The position numbers and the translations under genes are program-made. 64,000 nucleotides of DNA from Diphasiastrum complanatum (lineage: Eukaryota > Streptophyta > Lycopodiopsida > Lycopodiales > Lycopodiaceae), in the NCBI GenBank assembly GCA_029204225.1, contig CM055104.1, positions 19,997,761 to 20,061,760 on the forward strand. The letters are read 5' to 3'. The notes beneath the pieces are model-generated. The model was not told the origin of the DNA. It saw only the letters and a list, made by a program, of their open reading frames with translations, and did not search any database. Positions 10,355 to 22,357 of the stretch are shown here, in pieces. Each line of letters opens with the position of its first letter. Within the stretch, counting starts at the first letter, position 1.

Positions 10355-10560
10355 CTGGAAATGGTTGTTTTTCATGGTCAAGTAAAAAGTAGGATATTGT
10401 ATCACTTTCCACTGCAGAAGCTTAATACAAAGCCTTACATTCTGTGACACAAGAAGCGGTTTGGCTGTGAGAGCTACTCAAGGAAATTGGGGTAAGGCAA
10501 GCCAAATGTACAATCATTTCTTGTGAGCTTATTGAAACCATCATGACTACACCAATGAAA
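10355..10560 (+). pseudogene. Copia RNase H fragment
   Basis: A plus-strand translation gives FSWSSKKQDIVSLSTAEA, a stop, then KALHSVTQEAVWL and ELLKEIG: the C-terminal RNase H block of copia polyproteins with at least two stops. No LTR abuts it. It is a stray end of a decayed element. Confidence 0.8.
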
Positions 10561-10649
10561 AAATAGTCCCTAAGCTAGCTCATAATTGGAGCAAGGTAAA
10601 ATTTTGGTACTATCTCAACCAAAGGATAGTCAAAACTACATCACAAAGA

Positions 10650-10651
10650 TG

Positions 10652-10707
<56 letters not shown>

Positions 10708-10732
10708 TATATATATATATATATATATATAC
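10650..10732. repeat. Compound microsatellite (AT)n(AG)n(AT)n
   Basis: Runs of AT, then AG, then AT again with no other sequence. Nothing coding is seen from 10733 to about 11150. Confidence 0.95.
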
Positions 10733-11149
10733 CTTTATTTATAAACTAGCAAGGAAAAAAAAAGTTGAAAAGCATCTACAATACACATAAGACAGTGTAA
10801 AGCAAAACCTATTTCAAGACATCTAGATGGTACCTACAACCATCCCACCACAAAAAATCATGCAAGTTAGCATAGTGAGGAAGACATGTGTCAATGTTAA
10901 ATTTCAGTTGTTATCCATGCAATAAGTTCACCAACTTGACAACATGATTCTAGTTTGAAAATAATAGTTCAGTCTTTCCATTCAAGCTTAATTTCTAGCG
11001 ATAAGTCAAACTGTATTAGGGCACCTGCCATACTGATAAGTATTGTGGTTTGGCCTTTATCAATCATTTCAAGATGTTTCTTTACAAACAAGGCCTAACT
11101 ATGGGATCTACTAGAGAGAAATCTTAGAATCAATCTGGATATTGATTAA

Positions 11150-11911
11150 TGGAAATGTTGTGAAAAAATGCCCATATGTACAATGGTGGGTCCCACACAT
11201 TTGAGGCCATAGTGCAATGGTGGGTCCCACACATTTGAGGCCATAGTGCAATGGTGGGTCCCATAATGTCCATATGTACAATGGTGGGTCCCACACATTT
11301 GAGGCCATAGTGCCACGTGGGAAGCTACACTATAGGTTAGATCATGTCTAAAAAGTTATTCAAGTTTGTTTGGTAGTGGTTCCTACATTATAGGACCAAA
11401 TTTCTAGATTTATGGAGTAGGTAGATCAATCTAGCCACCTACATGGCAAGACTCAAGGATGAGGCTAGAATGGCAAATTAGGACAAGAAAGCTCAATCGT
11501 CTTCCTTATTACATGCTATATTTTCACCTAACTCGAGGTGGGGAAGAGGCTTTCTATGTATTACCATCTCTCCATAGTAATGCCTTAAAATATTTTTGAG
11601 AGCTCATTGGCAAACTCGACCTTCTACACTATGTACTTTGTTCTCTTTTGGATCTAAGCAAAAACTAAGTGTTCTTAACATCATTTAATGTCTATAGGTC
11701 GTATTGTGTATTGGACCACACGTGTGTGGGGTGATCATCACTTTTGATTAATGATTGTAGATTGCTCTTGCTTGATGCATGTAAAATTGTCAATCTAGAT
11801 CTCAATTTTGTGTGTCTAGTTTGCATTTGTTTTATGATCAATCAATCAATCCCTCTTGTGAGTCATTAATAGAATCAAGTAAGGTCCAAAGTAATGTACT
11901 TTGACAAATGT
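11150..11911 (+). repeat. Decayed copia LTR with internal tandem repeats
   Basis: Parts are the reverse complement of element 1's LTR (for example the segment around 11340-11420, with GTAGTGGTTCCTA and TAGGACCAAAT, against about 860-920). It ends ACTTTGACA followed by TGGTATGATC, a degenerate LTR end plus primer site near 11911. It also holds CCACACGTGTGTGG at about 11717. No reading frame follows. Confidence 0.55.
11177..11312. repeat. 36-bp tandem repeats
   Basis: Four units, one partial, of CAATGGTGGGTCCCACACAT plus TTGAGGCCATAGTG, arrayed head to tail inside the LTR-like segment. The GTGGGTCCCAC core is a hairpin-forming dyad. Confidence 0.85.
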
Positions 11912-13789
11912 GGTATGATCAATCGATGGAGTGACATTGTTTAGTACTATGATTGATGATCTAGAGTCATTAATCAAGAAGACAACATTGTAATGAGCAT
12001 TGAAGGGAGCCATATATTTGTCTAGAGGTAGTGGAAATCAATAGTAGAAAGATAAAGACAATCAAACCCATAGGATCAACAAAGCCTTCTATATTGACTA
12101 ACAATTTAGTAAAACTTGGACTTGATGGAAAAGAACAAACAACAATGGAGGAGACCTTGAAGGTAGAGAGGACCTCTAAGTCAATATCACCCATCGATAA
12201 TTATGTTTGCCTATTTGGCAAAAGAAAAAGAACTTGATGATGATCCTATAAGCTACTAGAGGCCAAGGACTAGTTGAAATGAGAGTGTAGGGATGGATGA
12301 GAGGTAAAACTCTCTTATATATCTAACATAAATCTAAAAAGCATCATCAATGGCACATGTTGATGCCCTCATGAGTATATGGATAGAAGGTCCTTCATTA
12401 AATAAATTTTTTGTGCCATGGATTAGTGCATTGACATTTAGGCGTATTCATAGTTCTAGTAAAGCACCATCTTGAGTTGCACAAGTGTGCGATATTTTGT
12501 TATGACAAATTGCATGTAACACATTAACTACAAATATCTTTTTTTTTATTTTTAATTTGGCCTTTGATGAGATCACATCATTAGGTGTGCATGCTTCAAG
12601 TACAAATAATGCGCTCTTTTTTTTAAGATACCATTCTTCTTTATAACAAGATTCTAATACTATCATTGTTACAAGGATATTATTTTCTTTATAACAACGA
12701 TTCTCAAGCCGGATTGTGAGAATAATGAAGTGCTTTCAACAATGAGTTTTGAATTGATGCTTAGATATTGATAAAGAAAGTAATTCATAGTTTTTTTGTA
12801 TCTAAAGGCTTGATATACAATTGTTTCTATGCCATTCATAGCATAATCAATCCTAAATATGTTCAAAGGCTCAAACGAAGTTGATGGCATTTGTTGATGA
12901 CTTAACAGGTATATAGAACAACCATGTCATTGAACAACATGCATGCATATGTGTAATTTTAAGCATGAAACTGCAAGGAAATTGTAGATAGGTTCTGTAT
13001 GTTTACAATTTTGAAATATGAGTTGAAGCAAGTAAGAAGAAGTTTATAGATAAAAATATGGATTTTTGGCAAATGAGGCTTTGAGCCAAAAGGAAACTAT
13101 TGTTTTCGGCCTTTGGTGGCCTAAAGCAAACAAAAGATAGACTTTGAGCCCAAATCTAGAATTAGCTTAATAAATATCAAAGATGAAGACAAAGATTTAT
13201 TGAATATGTGAACAATGTCTGAAGAGCTTGTGATAGATTGTTGGGTTTCACCTTTGATTGATCTTGTAATCTCTTCTCTTTATTGGTATTTTACTGAAGT
13301 TTGATAAAATCTTCTTTAGGTCTTCTTGAAGGCAATTTTGTAGATGTAACATGGGTAGCTCTTAGTAAAACATATCTCTACAAGAGTATCCATGACTCAT
13401 AAGCTAGCGAGGGGGATGTGAGGTCCACAAGTGATGTATAACTCGAAACTATTCTAACAAGTTTTGGAAATAAAAGTTAGCCTTAGGTAAGATGTGATGA
13501 CAATGCTTAGTGTAGCATTTTGTCCTTTTTATATAGAATAATGAAGTACTACATTGCACTTCAAAAAGTTACTGTTTTTTTATCATTGATTATTAGTAAG
13601 CTACTAATGTTCGAATCTTAGTGCTTTGTAGAGCTTGTTATTTTCATTCTTTCAAGATGAGTCTATTTTAAACAACTAAGGTCTCCCACTCCTCTATGGC
13701 TTTTTCTTTTGTTGTACTTGTCTATAACAATACACACTTGTCCACATATTGATAATGAAGTAGGTCTATTGCCAATTCAACACTTAAGA
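11912..13789. other. No gene recognised
   Basis: AT-rich sequence with short ORFs only (for example 12448-12666 and 12669-12890, minus), none with a recognisable motif. I see no LTR ends, tRNA or clear exon. It is probably old intergenic or element-derived DNA. Confidence 0.5.
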
Positions 13790-14990
13790 AAAAAATCTTC
13801 ACTTGCAACTTATTTAGTCATGACTCATCTTATACAAACATGTTGTTAGCTACTTTGCTCTTGTTGACTCCATTGGTTTAAGTGCTCTATTAGAATGTTG
13901 CATGTGGTAATCTTTTCATAGATTATTCAACAAGATATTTCAAAATTACAAACATAGAACATCTTGGTTTATTGTTATGTGTTCAAATATGTGATTACAA
14001 CGAGGACATAAAAGCATATACAACGAAGAAGCTTCATCAAAACATAAGCTCTATGATGGCAAGTATTAATAAGCTTGTAGATGTCAAGAAATTGTCAAGG
14101 TAAGTAAGACATATGAAGATGTGAAATCATGTTATGTGCAAAAAAATAAAAGATTTTATCTAGAGAGGATACCTTATAGTGAATAAGTTTTATAAAGTCA
14201 TCTTGTTATAGGGTATAACATGAAAAATCTCACTTCTATCCTTTACCAACTTTTCAAACAATCCAGACAAAATTATGTTAATTATCTTACGACACATTTA
14301 TCATATGAATGGCAATGTGTGTTAAAAAATGTCTTTACTTGCAAATTCTTTACATGCCATCGTCATGATAATTTCTCATCTTATACATAGATATAGCTAG
14401 CTTCTTCACTCTTGTCAACTTCAATGTTTTAATTCCCTCAATTAGAGTGTTGGACATGGTAAGCTTTTTGTAGATTATTTAACAAATTTACCTCAACATC
14501 ACAAAATAGAACCTCTTGGTTCTTTTTTAATTATGTGTCCAAATGTGCAATATCACTTTAAGGGCACATCAATGGTAATATTACAAAAAATCATTTCATC
14601 AAAACATAAGTTCTATGACAACAATGATTTATATGCTCATACGTGTCAATTAATGGCAAGATAAGCATGATATATGAAGATATATGTAGCATGTGAAGTC
14701 ACGATATTCTCATATGTGTCCATGAAACGACAAGGTAAGCATGAGATATGAAGATGTGAAACATGTAGCATCTTAAGTATATATATTAGGATGCTATATC
14801 TACATCATATGATTGATACTTATAAGAAATATGTTTTATGAAATAGCCTTGTTATAGGGTAGAAAATGAAAGAGCTCACTTCCTCTCTCTAATTCTTTGT
14901 TAAAGCATTCTCAAATTTTGCAAATATCTTGCTAACCTCTTCACTCTTGTTGACTTCAATGTTTTGAGCGCTCCATTAGTAAACTATTGC
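13790..14990. repeat. ~540-bp tandem duplication, two copies plus a partial third
   Basis: Blocks recur in the same order about 540 bp apart. CTCATCTTATACA is at 13826 and 14375; CTCTTGTTGACT-like sequence at about 13858, 14410 and 14945; CATCAAAACATAAG at about 14036 and 14600; TTGTTATAGGGTA at about 14203 and 14850. Copies are diverged and carry indels. No coding potential is seen. It resembles a small diverged satellite or a segmental duplication. Confidence 0.75.
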
Positions 14991-15267
14991 CCATACCTAG
15001 AGCTAGAATATGCTCATGAATTACAAAATTATGTTTAGGATTGGAAATAAATGGAGTCATAGCCTATAACTTATTTTGTTCAAGTGCTATGCCACTTAGG
15101 TTTTTTTTTTCTTGGTGGGTTGCTCATGTGTGGATAAATAAAAGCTAGCTAGGTAATTTCCATGCTAGATATCATCATGAAGTTGGACCTCAACCACCAC
15201 TCATTTGTACATATCTTGAGGTTGATTTGGCATAGGCTTGTTGCTCTCTAACTCAAGCTCTTGAGGG

Positions 15268-15763
15268 GTATGATGTCTTCATCTTTGATTGCTAATGATG
15301 GGGATATTAATCCTTGGTGGATTGATAGCGGAGCAAGATCACATATGACTTTCACAAATAGTACTTTACATCTTTGTTGACATATGAAGGTGACAAGAGG
15401 GTGATTTACATGGCCAATGATGGTGAGTGTGCAATCAAAGGGATTGGCACAATTCCTCTTTCTCTCTCTGAAAATAGGAATGTTCATTTGAAGGATGTTT
15501 GTTCTTTCCATGCATTAGTTAGAACCTTCTTAGTGTAAGTCAAATGCTAAATCAGGGTCTTAAGGTGGAGCTTGATGGTGATGCATCCTTGATAAAGAAA
15601 AAATATATGGTGATTGCAAAAGAGAAGAGGCAAGGTCAATTGTTCAAGCTTGATGCTTGTGTTGTTGCTAACCAAGTTGGATTTATGGAAAAGGAGCAAT
15701 TGTCAATGCAAGAGATATGGCACAAGAGATTGGGGCATCTCAACTTCAAGTCATTGGAGGTTT
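15268..15763 (+). pseudogene. Copia protease/pre-integrase fragment
   Basis: The plus strand encodes NPWWIDSGARSHMTF (protease active site), VIYMANDGECAIKGIG and IWHKRLGHLNFKSL (pre-integrase), with a frame change near 15540. The closest relative in the window is the minus-strand element at 24.5-26.1 kb, which shares the same blocks. It ends abruptly at about 15763, where repeat sequence inverted relative to 9.65-9.8 kb begins. Confidence 0.85.
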
Positions 15764-15764
15764 C

Positions 15765-15875
15765 TCATTGGTTGTGCATGGAACTCCATAGTGTATTGGA
15801 GAGTGTCATTTGCCATCTATATGAGGGGAAGAGGCTGCCCATAGGGAAGGAGAGAGATCTCTTTGCCCCCAAGCA
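15765..15875 (+). repeat. Dispersed repeat, inverted relative to 9645-9800
   Basis: Matches the reverse complement of 9645-9800. It lies directly after a copia fragment. The following 150 bp to the GTTGT target site at 16024 shows no gene. Confidence 0.6.
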
Positions 15876-16028
15876 AGCCAAAACGACTAGACCTGCTCCA
15901 GCTAGTTGTGACTGTGCACCTCTACTCCTGCGAGGTCGTCCTCTCTTCCCTGGTTGTTTTTGAGCTCTGCCTTTCTTGTTCGGTGCACCCTTGGGCCTTC
16001 TTGGTCTCTTGCGGATGAGGGGAGTTGT

Positions 16029-16848
16029 TGTGAGAAATTGGCAAAAATCTAGCTTGGTATTTTTTATGATAGAAGTTTGTAAGTGAATCTCACATGTGTG
16101 GAGGATGTTCCCACGTGTGGAGAATTGTAAAGTAAATCAAAATGTTTGATATAGGGGTCTCATAGAATTTCATAGTCAAGCATTTAGGTGTAGGATGTTG
16201 ATAGGGTCAAATTTGGCATAGATGGCAAATTATCCATTTCCACTTGTAATGCCACTATTGAGCCAAAATAGAGCCAAACTTGTGCCAATTAGAGTGTAGA
16301 CAAGTGTCATGCTTTTGTTTGATGAAGCTTAAGAGGTCCAATAGGATTTAGAGGTGGAACCTTGTGAGGTCCAATAGAAAATTGAGGTGTGCTTGAATAT
16401 AGTCCAATAGAATTTAGAGGTGCATGGATCAATGGTCCAATAGGATTAAGAGGTGGCAAAGTGTGATCCAATCATAGTTAAGCATAGTGGTAGCTCATGA
16501 ATCTATTAGTATCATTGTACTCCTCCTTTTGGATCTAATTGATTTTGAGATTGAGTGGATTTTGAGTGTCATTGAATTTCTAGCTTTCTCTCTCTACCCG
16601 AGAGCTCTTGATGGTTTTTCTCTCTCTACCCGAGGAGAGCAGCTTGGTTTTACTTAGAATACTTTTGGAACACTTCTCACACGTGTGAGTTAGAGTTGGA
16701 AGTGATTGAATGCATGTAGTAGTGTGTTTTTGCCATAGAATCAAAGATAGATCTTGAATCTCAATCTAGTCTTGATCTTGGTGCATCTACACACCTTAGA
16801 AGATCACAAGTACATGTAGTGGACAATCCACACGTGTGAAATTCAACA
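16029..16848 (+). repeat. Copia element 2 5' LTR
   Basis: 820 bp. It contains several CACGTG palindromes (about 16125, 16678, 16830), about four degenerate copies of GTCCAATAGGATTTAGAGGTG (about 16340-16450) and a duplicated CTCTCTCTACCCGAG segment. It should carry the promoter and polyadenylation signals. Confidence 0.95.
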
Positions 16849-16861
16849 TGGTATCAGAGCC
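16849..16861 (+). promoter_or_regulatory. Primer-binding site, copia element 2
   Basis: TGGTATCAGAGCC directly follows the LTR terminus ACA; it is complementary to the initiator tRNA-Met 3' end. Confidence 0.95.
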
Positions 16862-17605
16862 TACCTAAGGTTACCATGCATTTTGATCCATTTGAGTGAA
16901 AACTATTCATCAATCTTGAGCTAGAAATTGTCAAGGCCCTTTTTCCTAGCTATCTTGTTCAATTTTGGATCAAAAGAGATCAAAAGGACATTGATTGGGT
17001 CTGACCTGGTACTGTACGGAATCAGGTGCTCAGACACGTGTGAGGAACATCCAATTTCAGTTTGGGAGTTCTCTTTCATGTTTGATCCAAAAATCTTGCT
17101 AGATAGCTTGTTTTAAAGCTATTTCTGTCTAGTTTCTAAGACAATCAGTTTCATTCCATTTGGTTGAGCCAATCAAAAGTTATAAGCTTTTGAAGAGGGT
17201 TAGGTAGGGCACCTAGACCTGGGTGGACACATTTGGTTTGGTCAAAAGATTGCTTGTTTGATCCAAAATCATAGTTGAATGCTTACCAATCTCATCTGTA
17301 TGTGATCTAGGCACAGTTTCAAGATCTTAGCCATTTTGTTTCATGCAATATCATTATATTTGAGTCAAATTAGATTTCTTAGTGTATTTCACACGTGCTA
17401 AGAGTGTTTGATCCTAACTTTGCCCATACTCCATCATTTGATGTGAAGTAGATCTAGTTTTGGAGAGATTGAGATAGCTAGTGAGAATCATCTCACAGTT
17501 TGTTGCAAGATCTTGCATAGGAGATGGTAGCACACCATTATTGGATCCTATAGTGAGAGAGAAGCAACATTTTTTGTTCATCACTTTTATTTATCTCCAC
17601 TTTAC

Positions 17606-20182
17606 ATGACTTCAATGAGTTCATACTTGTTGCAACCAAGTGAGAGATTGTCTACTTCCAATTATTCAATATGGAAGTTGAGGATGGAGTCCATCTTGAT
17701 ACTCCAAGATGTGATGGACATTGTACTTGGGATTGAGGAGGAGCCTCAAGTCCTTCAAGAAGTACAAAAATACAAGAAGAGAGCTAGGATGGCTCTCCAC
17801 TACATTAAGATGAATGTCTCTAATGAGATATTGAGGGAGATTGGTGATTGTTCTACATCCAAGGAAGCTTGGGATTGTCTCAAGTCCATCTATGAGGCTA
17901 AGAACACCTCTAGGCTCCTCACTCTTAGAAATCAAATATTCCAAAGTAGTCAAAAGAGTGATGAGAGTGCATCTAATTATGTTTTGAGAGTCAAGGATAT
18001 TCATAGGGAGCTTGCATGTATTGGTGACTCAATCAATCAAAGTGAGCTAGTCCAAGTCATTCTCAATGGCTTGAGAGATGAATATGACAACCTTGTCCAA
18101 TCCTATGCTATTAAGGAGGAGCTACCAAGTTTGGAGGCCCTTCAAAGTGTGCTTATTTCTGAAGAATCAAGACAAGAGTACAAACTCTTGAGGATGGACA
18201 AGCTATCACTCAATCATGATGATGGCAAAGTTCTATTTGCCAAGCACAAAGAGAGGAGTAAGAAGCAACACCATCACTTCTCTAATGACAGAGCTAAAGA
18301 CCAAGATGGAGAGGAGGAGGATACCTCTCATGCTTCTAATTCAAATCTCAAGAAGAAGATGATCAAGTGCTTTTATTGTGGCAAGAAAGGCCATTATGCC
18401 ACCAATTGCTTCAAGAAGAAGAATCAACTCAATCAAGCCAACATCACCAATGAGAAAGAAGACTATATTGCAAGTGATGGAGAAGGCTCTCTTATGTCAT
18501 CAAGCTTCTCCTCTTCCACCTTCAACAAGGATGACTCATGGTATTTTGATAGTGGAGCATCTTCACATATGTGTGGCTCCAAGCACTTTTTTTCATCTAT
18601 TATGCCTTATGATGGAGTCAAGAAGACCATATACTTTGCAAGTAAGCATGAGTGCAATATTGAAGGAATAGGGATTATTCCCTTGAAGCTTGCATCTTCT
18701 AAAAATCTCTTTCTCAACAATGTTCTTTTTGTCCCAAAGCTTACAAAGAACATCTTAAGTGTTGGCCAACTTCTTGATAGTGGCTTTGATGTCAATTTCA
18801 ATATTGACAATTGTGTGATTAAGAAGGATGGTGAGATCCTTGAATATGGATCAAGATTTGAAGGCATCTACAAATTTGATCCAAGTGAGAGTGCAAACTC
18901 TCTTGATGTTTCTTATATTTCCAATATTTCAAAGGAGGAGGATTACACAAGATGCACATATCTTCTCTCTTCAAGTATTATGGTGTATGATTATTCCTTA
19001 TTATTCAAAGCATATGTTGAGAATAAATTCTCATTGAAGATCAAAGCTTTGAGGAGTATTGGAGCTCTTGAAGGAATAGCACCATATGAAGTTTTATTCA
19101 AGATGAAGTCTAAGGTTGATCACCTTAGTGAACTTGGTAGTGCTTGCTTTGCATATGTTCCCTTGGAAACCAGAAGGAAGGATGATCCAAGCTCATGGAT
19201 CATGATTGGATACTCATCCATCAAGGAGGCCTTTAGTGTCTTTACACTCTCTATTTCAAATGTGATGGTGAATAGAGATGTCATATTGCATGAAGATTCA
19301 ATCTTGGAAGTGGCCAAGATCAAGGCTTCTCAAGAAGCATCACAAGTTATCCTTTTTGAAGGTATTCAAGTTATGATGGGGACAATGTGTGAGGAGGAGT
19401 TTCTTCTTCATATGATTTCAAGAAGATCTTCAAGATGCATGGCCGAGTCTTTATGGCTCACCTTACATGGCAAAGAGGGGCATCTTTCATGTTGTATCTA
19501 CTACAACACATTCATATATGCTTCTCTTCCTTTGCTTGAAATGCTATCTTGCTTCATTGAATTTTTTGGATCTCAAAGTTCAAGAAAAGCTATACTAGTT
19601 TTGTATGATGCTTATGGTATGGACATGTTTCTTGTCATTATTGACTTAGATGTGTTTCCAATACTTTTTGAAAGCAAGATATTGTATTGTCAAAAGTATG
19701 CTCTTGGTTCTAGTAAGAACAAGATTGAGCTGGGTACTCACTTTTTTGAAAATCATGTTTTCACATGTTTTGAGGAGGCAAATTGTAAACTCCTCTTGAG
19801 ATTAAGTGAAGCATCCAAAGTGGACACTTACATCCTTGAGAGAGTAACTAGCCTAAAAAAGATCAAGATGGTCTTTGATATCAAGATTAGATCCATCATG
19901 GATATAGTTCATTGTATGTGGACTAGTCAAGCTAGAAAGCACAATCTTGATAATCATCATTGTTTCACATCTTATGATCTTGATCTCCATGATCCTTATG
20001 AGGCTTGGAAGCCTCAGATTTCTCTATTTATGGTGCATCCATCATGCAAGTGGAACTTTCAAGGCAAAGATCATCATCAAGCATGGAGGAAGCCCATGAT
20101 AATAGTGGCATATTGGTGGAGCACTCTTCAAAGGCATTGGCAAGAGATCTCTACCAAAGAGATCTTATCATGGATATGGTGA
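17606..20182 (+). CDS. Gag-protease polyprotein with integrase rump and novel C-terminus
   Basis: 858 codons from ATG 17606, uninterrupted. Residues 1-250: copia gag (LSTSNYSIWKLRMESILI). About 255-268: zinc knuckle CFYCGKKGHYATNC. About 312-325: protease WYFDSGASSHMCG. Residues 450-600 keep scraps of integrase (MVYDYSLLFKAYVENKF) and the post-integrase block (SWIMIGYSSIKEAFSVFTLS), but the pre-integrase HKRLGH motif and the second and third acidic catalytic residues are deleted. From about 600 to 858 the sequence is unlike copia RT or RNase H (no YVDD) and I do not recognise it. The joins keep frame across several deletions, which is unusual for a decaying element. Probable role: virion core protein of a non-autonomous element. 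Confidence 0.85.
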   Translation: MTSMSSYLLQPSERLSTSNYSIWKLRMESILILQDVMDIVLGIEEEPQVLQEVQKYKKRARMALHYIKMNVSNEILREIGDCSTSKEAWDCLKSIYEAKNTSRLLTLRNQIFQSSQKSDESASNYVLRVKDIHRELACIGDSINQSELVQVILNGLRDEYDNLVQSYAIKEELPSLEALQSVLISEESRQEYKLLRMDKLSLNHDDGKVLFAKHKERSKKQHHHFSNDRAKDQDGEEEDTSHASNSNLKKKMIKCFYCGKKGHYATNCFKKKNQLNQANITNEKEDYIASDGEGSLMSSSFSSSTFNKDDSWYFDSGASSHMCGSKHFFSSIMPYDGVKKTIYFASKHECNIEGIGIIPLKLASSKNLFLNNVLFVPKLTKNILSVGQLLDSGFDVNFNIDNCVIKKDGEILEYGSRFEGIYKFDPSESANSLDVSYISNISKEEDYTRCTYLLSSSIMVYDYSLLFKAYVENKFSLKIKALRSIGALEGIAPYEVLFKMKSKVDHLSELGSACFAYVPLETRRKDDPSSWIMIGYSSIKEAFSVFTLSISNVMVNRDVILHEDSILEVAKIKASQEASQVILFEGIQVMMGTMCEEEFLLHMISRRSSRCMAESLWLTLHGKEGHLSCCIYYNTFIYASLPLLEMLSCFIEFFGSQSSRKAILVLYDAYGMDMFLVIIDLDVFPILFESKILYCQKYALGSSKNKIELGTHFFENHVFTCFEEANCKLLLRLSEASKVDTYILERVTSLKKIKMVFDIKIRSIMDIVHCMWTSQARKHNLDNHHCFTSYDLDLHDPYEAWKPQISLFMVHPSCKWNFQGKDHHQAWRKPMIIVAYWWSTLQRHWQEISTKEILSWIW

Positions 20183-20308
20183 GGGTGCTGCTATGATGGA
20201 TCCCTTGGCTGATCTTCACTTCTTATGCATACCAAAGGATCCACTCAAAAAGATTTACAAACTTCTCAAGTGATCTAGTACCTTTCCAAGCTATTTTTTG
20301 AGGAGGAG

Positions 20309-21128
20309 TGTGAGAAATCGGCAAAAATCTAGCTTGGTATTTTTTATGATAGAAGTTTGTAAGTGAATCTCACATGTGTGGAGGATGTTCCCACGTGTGG
20401 AGAATTGTAAAGTAAATCAAAATGTTTGATATAGGGGTCTCATAGAATTTCATAGTCAAGCATTTAGGTGTAGGATGTTGATAGGGTCAAATTTGGCATA
20501 GATGGCAAACTATCCATTTCCACTTGTAATGCCACTATTGAGCCAAAATAGAGCCAAACTTGTGCCAATTAGAGTGTAGACAAGTGTCATGCTTTTGTTT
20601 GATGAAGCTTAAGAGGTCCAATAGGATTTAGAGGTGGAACCTTGTGAGGTCCAATAGAAAATTGAGGTGTGCTTGAATATAGTCCAATAGAATTTAGAGG
20701 TGCATGGATCAATAGTCCAATAGGATTAAGAGGTGGCAAAGTGTGATCCAATCATAGTTAAGCATAGTGGTAGCTCATGAATCTATTAGTATCATTGTAC
20801 TCCTCCTTTTGGATCTAATTGATTTTGAGATTGAGTGGATTTTGAGTGTCATTGAATTTCTAGCTTTCTCTCTCTACCCGAGAGCTCTTGATGGTTTTTC
20901 TCTCTCTACCCGAGGAGAGCAGCTTGTTTTTACTTAGAATACTTTTGGAACACTTCCCACACGTGTGAGTTAGAGTTGGAAGTGATTGAATGCATGTAGT
21001 AGTGTGTTTTTGCCATAGAATCAAAGATAGATCTTGAATCTCAATCTAGTCTTGATCTTGGTGCATCTACACACCTTAGAAGATCACAAGTACATGTAGT
21101 GGACAATCCACACGTGTGAAATTCAACA
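20309..21128 (+). repeat. Copia element 2 3' LTR
   Basis: 820 bp, almost identical to 16029-16848, preceded by the purine tract at about 20299-20308 and followed by target duplication GTTGT (21129-21133). Confidence 0.95.
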
Positions 21129-21446
21129 GTTGTCAATGCCTCATCTCCCCCATGCAAATCACCTGGCTGGCTAGGCTGGGCCCAAGTTGAGCTTCACTAG
21201 TTTGACTATCGCGTAGATACTTGTGGATCAATAACAAGGAATTTGTGAGAATTCAAAGTGGATGGATGCTACATGGCCTCTTAGCATTCCATACAATAAA
21301 TAGTGTCTACTTGATCCAACAAACACCAAAATATTGCTACCATAGAACTATAAACCAATTGAAATCCAAGAAGAGCCCAAAATCTTGATTTTTTCACTCA
21401 AAATTTTTGCTTATAATGATTTACTATCAAAGCATGCACAAATCTA

Positions 21447-22340
21447 GCTCTAATACCATGCTAAAACTTGCATTTTAGCATCTCAAAAAGATCTACAAAG
21501 ATCTACATGCACGAGAGATTACACACTACCAAAGCTATGATGATCAAACTCAGATTCTAGCAGCTATCAAACTAGCTTTAGACCTTGGCAATGGCTCTTG
21601 TACACAAATAGGGATCATCCATCAAAATCAAGCATGAAAAAAGTAGATAAGTGAAAAAAAACTAAGTATTTTTACTAGTCCCAACCACTTGTGAGAATAC
21701 AAGGCATTTTAGAGAGAGAAAAAAAAATCCTTGCTCTCAAGTTTTTACTACAAGAGATTTAAATGACTCAAAATTTCTACCCCTCAAAAAAGTGTATGTA
21801 CTTACTCAGGGCTTTTATTTGGCACTATACATTGAATCAATGCTAACTCAAATTGAACTCATTCAAATTTCTACTCATCATGATATAGTAGTAGCAATGC
21901 TAATTCATTAATGAAACCAATGTCTCTTACATTCGTACATGAATCAGCTTTGACCAAAATTCAAAACAAACTCGTGTATCAAGCCAAGAATGATGTTGAA
22001 GATTCAAGTGCCCAAGGTATAGCAAGAAGCTAGCTGAGAAGAACATTAAAGTTAGCACTCAATCATTATGTAAAGTAATGTCCATTCATACATGTATGAA
22101 TTTTCAAAGGATGAATAGCCTTTAGTATGACAATATGGCAGTTGGTTCATCGTTGTCCAAAATAGCTCTAAACCTCATCGCAATGGTATCAAACAATATT
22201 TGTAAAATTTCACAAATGTATGTTGGAGTCCAACACATATACGTGGGAAATGTGCATTACTATAGGTACTTAAAAAATTGGCCATAATGCCTCAACATAT
22301 AGTTGCTACATTATCTATGCTTGTCCCTCATAAAGCCATT
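21447..22340 (-). repeat. Probable minus-strand copia LTR with primer site
   Basis: GCTCTAATACCA at 21447-21458 is a reverse primer-binding site with one change, and TGCTAAAAC from 21459 looks like the LTR end. The remainder is AT-rich, non-coding LTR-like sequence; its outer end could not be placed. 21134-21446 would be the leader. No frame survives. Confidence 0.5.
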
Positions 22341-22357
22341 TTTTTAAAAGGCATCAA

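Larger units (their letters stand above)
16029..21128 (+). mobile_element. Young, complete non-autonomous copia element 2
   Basis: Two 820-bp LTRs (16029-16848 and 20309-21128) start TGTGAG and end TTCAACA. I counted about five differences between them by eye, so the insertion is recent. The 5-bp target duplication GTTGT flanks it (16024-16028 and 21129-21133). A primer site TGGTATCAGAGCC follows the 5' LTR and a purine tract GAGGAGGAG precedes the 3' LTR. The interior holds one 858-codon frame with gag and protease, a rump of integrase, and no reverse transcriptase or RNase H. It must have moved with enzymes supplied in trans. The minus-strand relic at 26.1-30.9 kb is a fuller member of the family. 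Confidence 0.95.
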
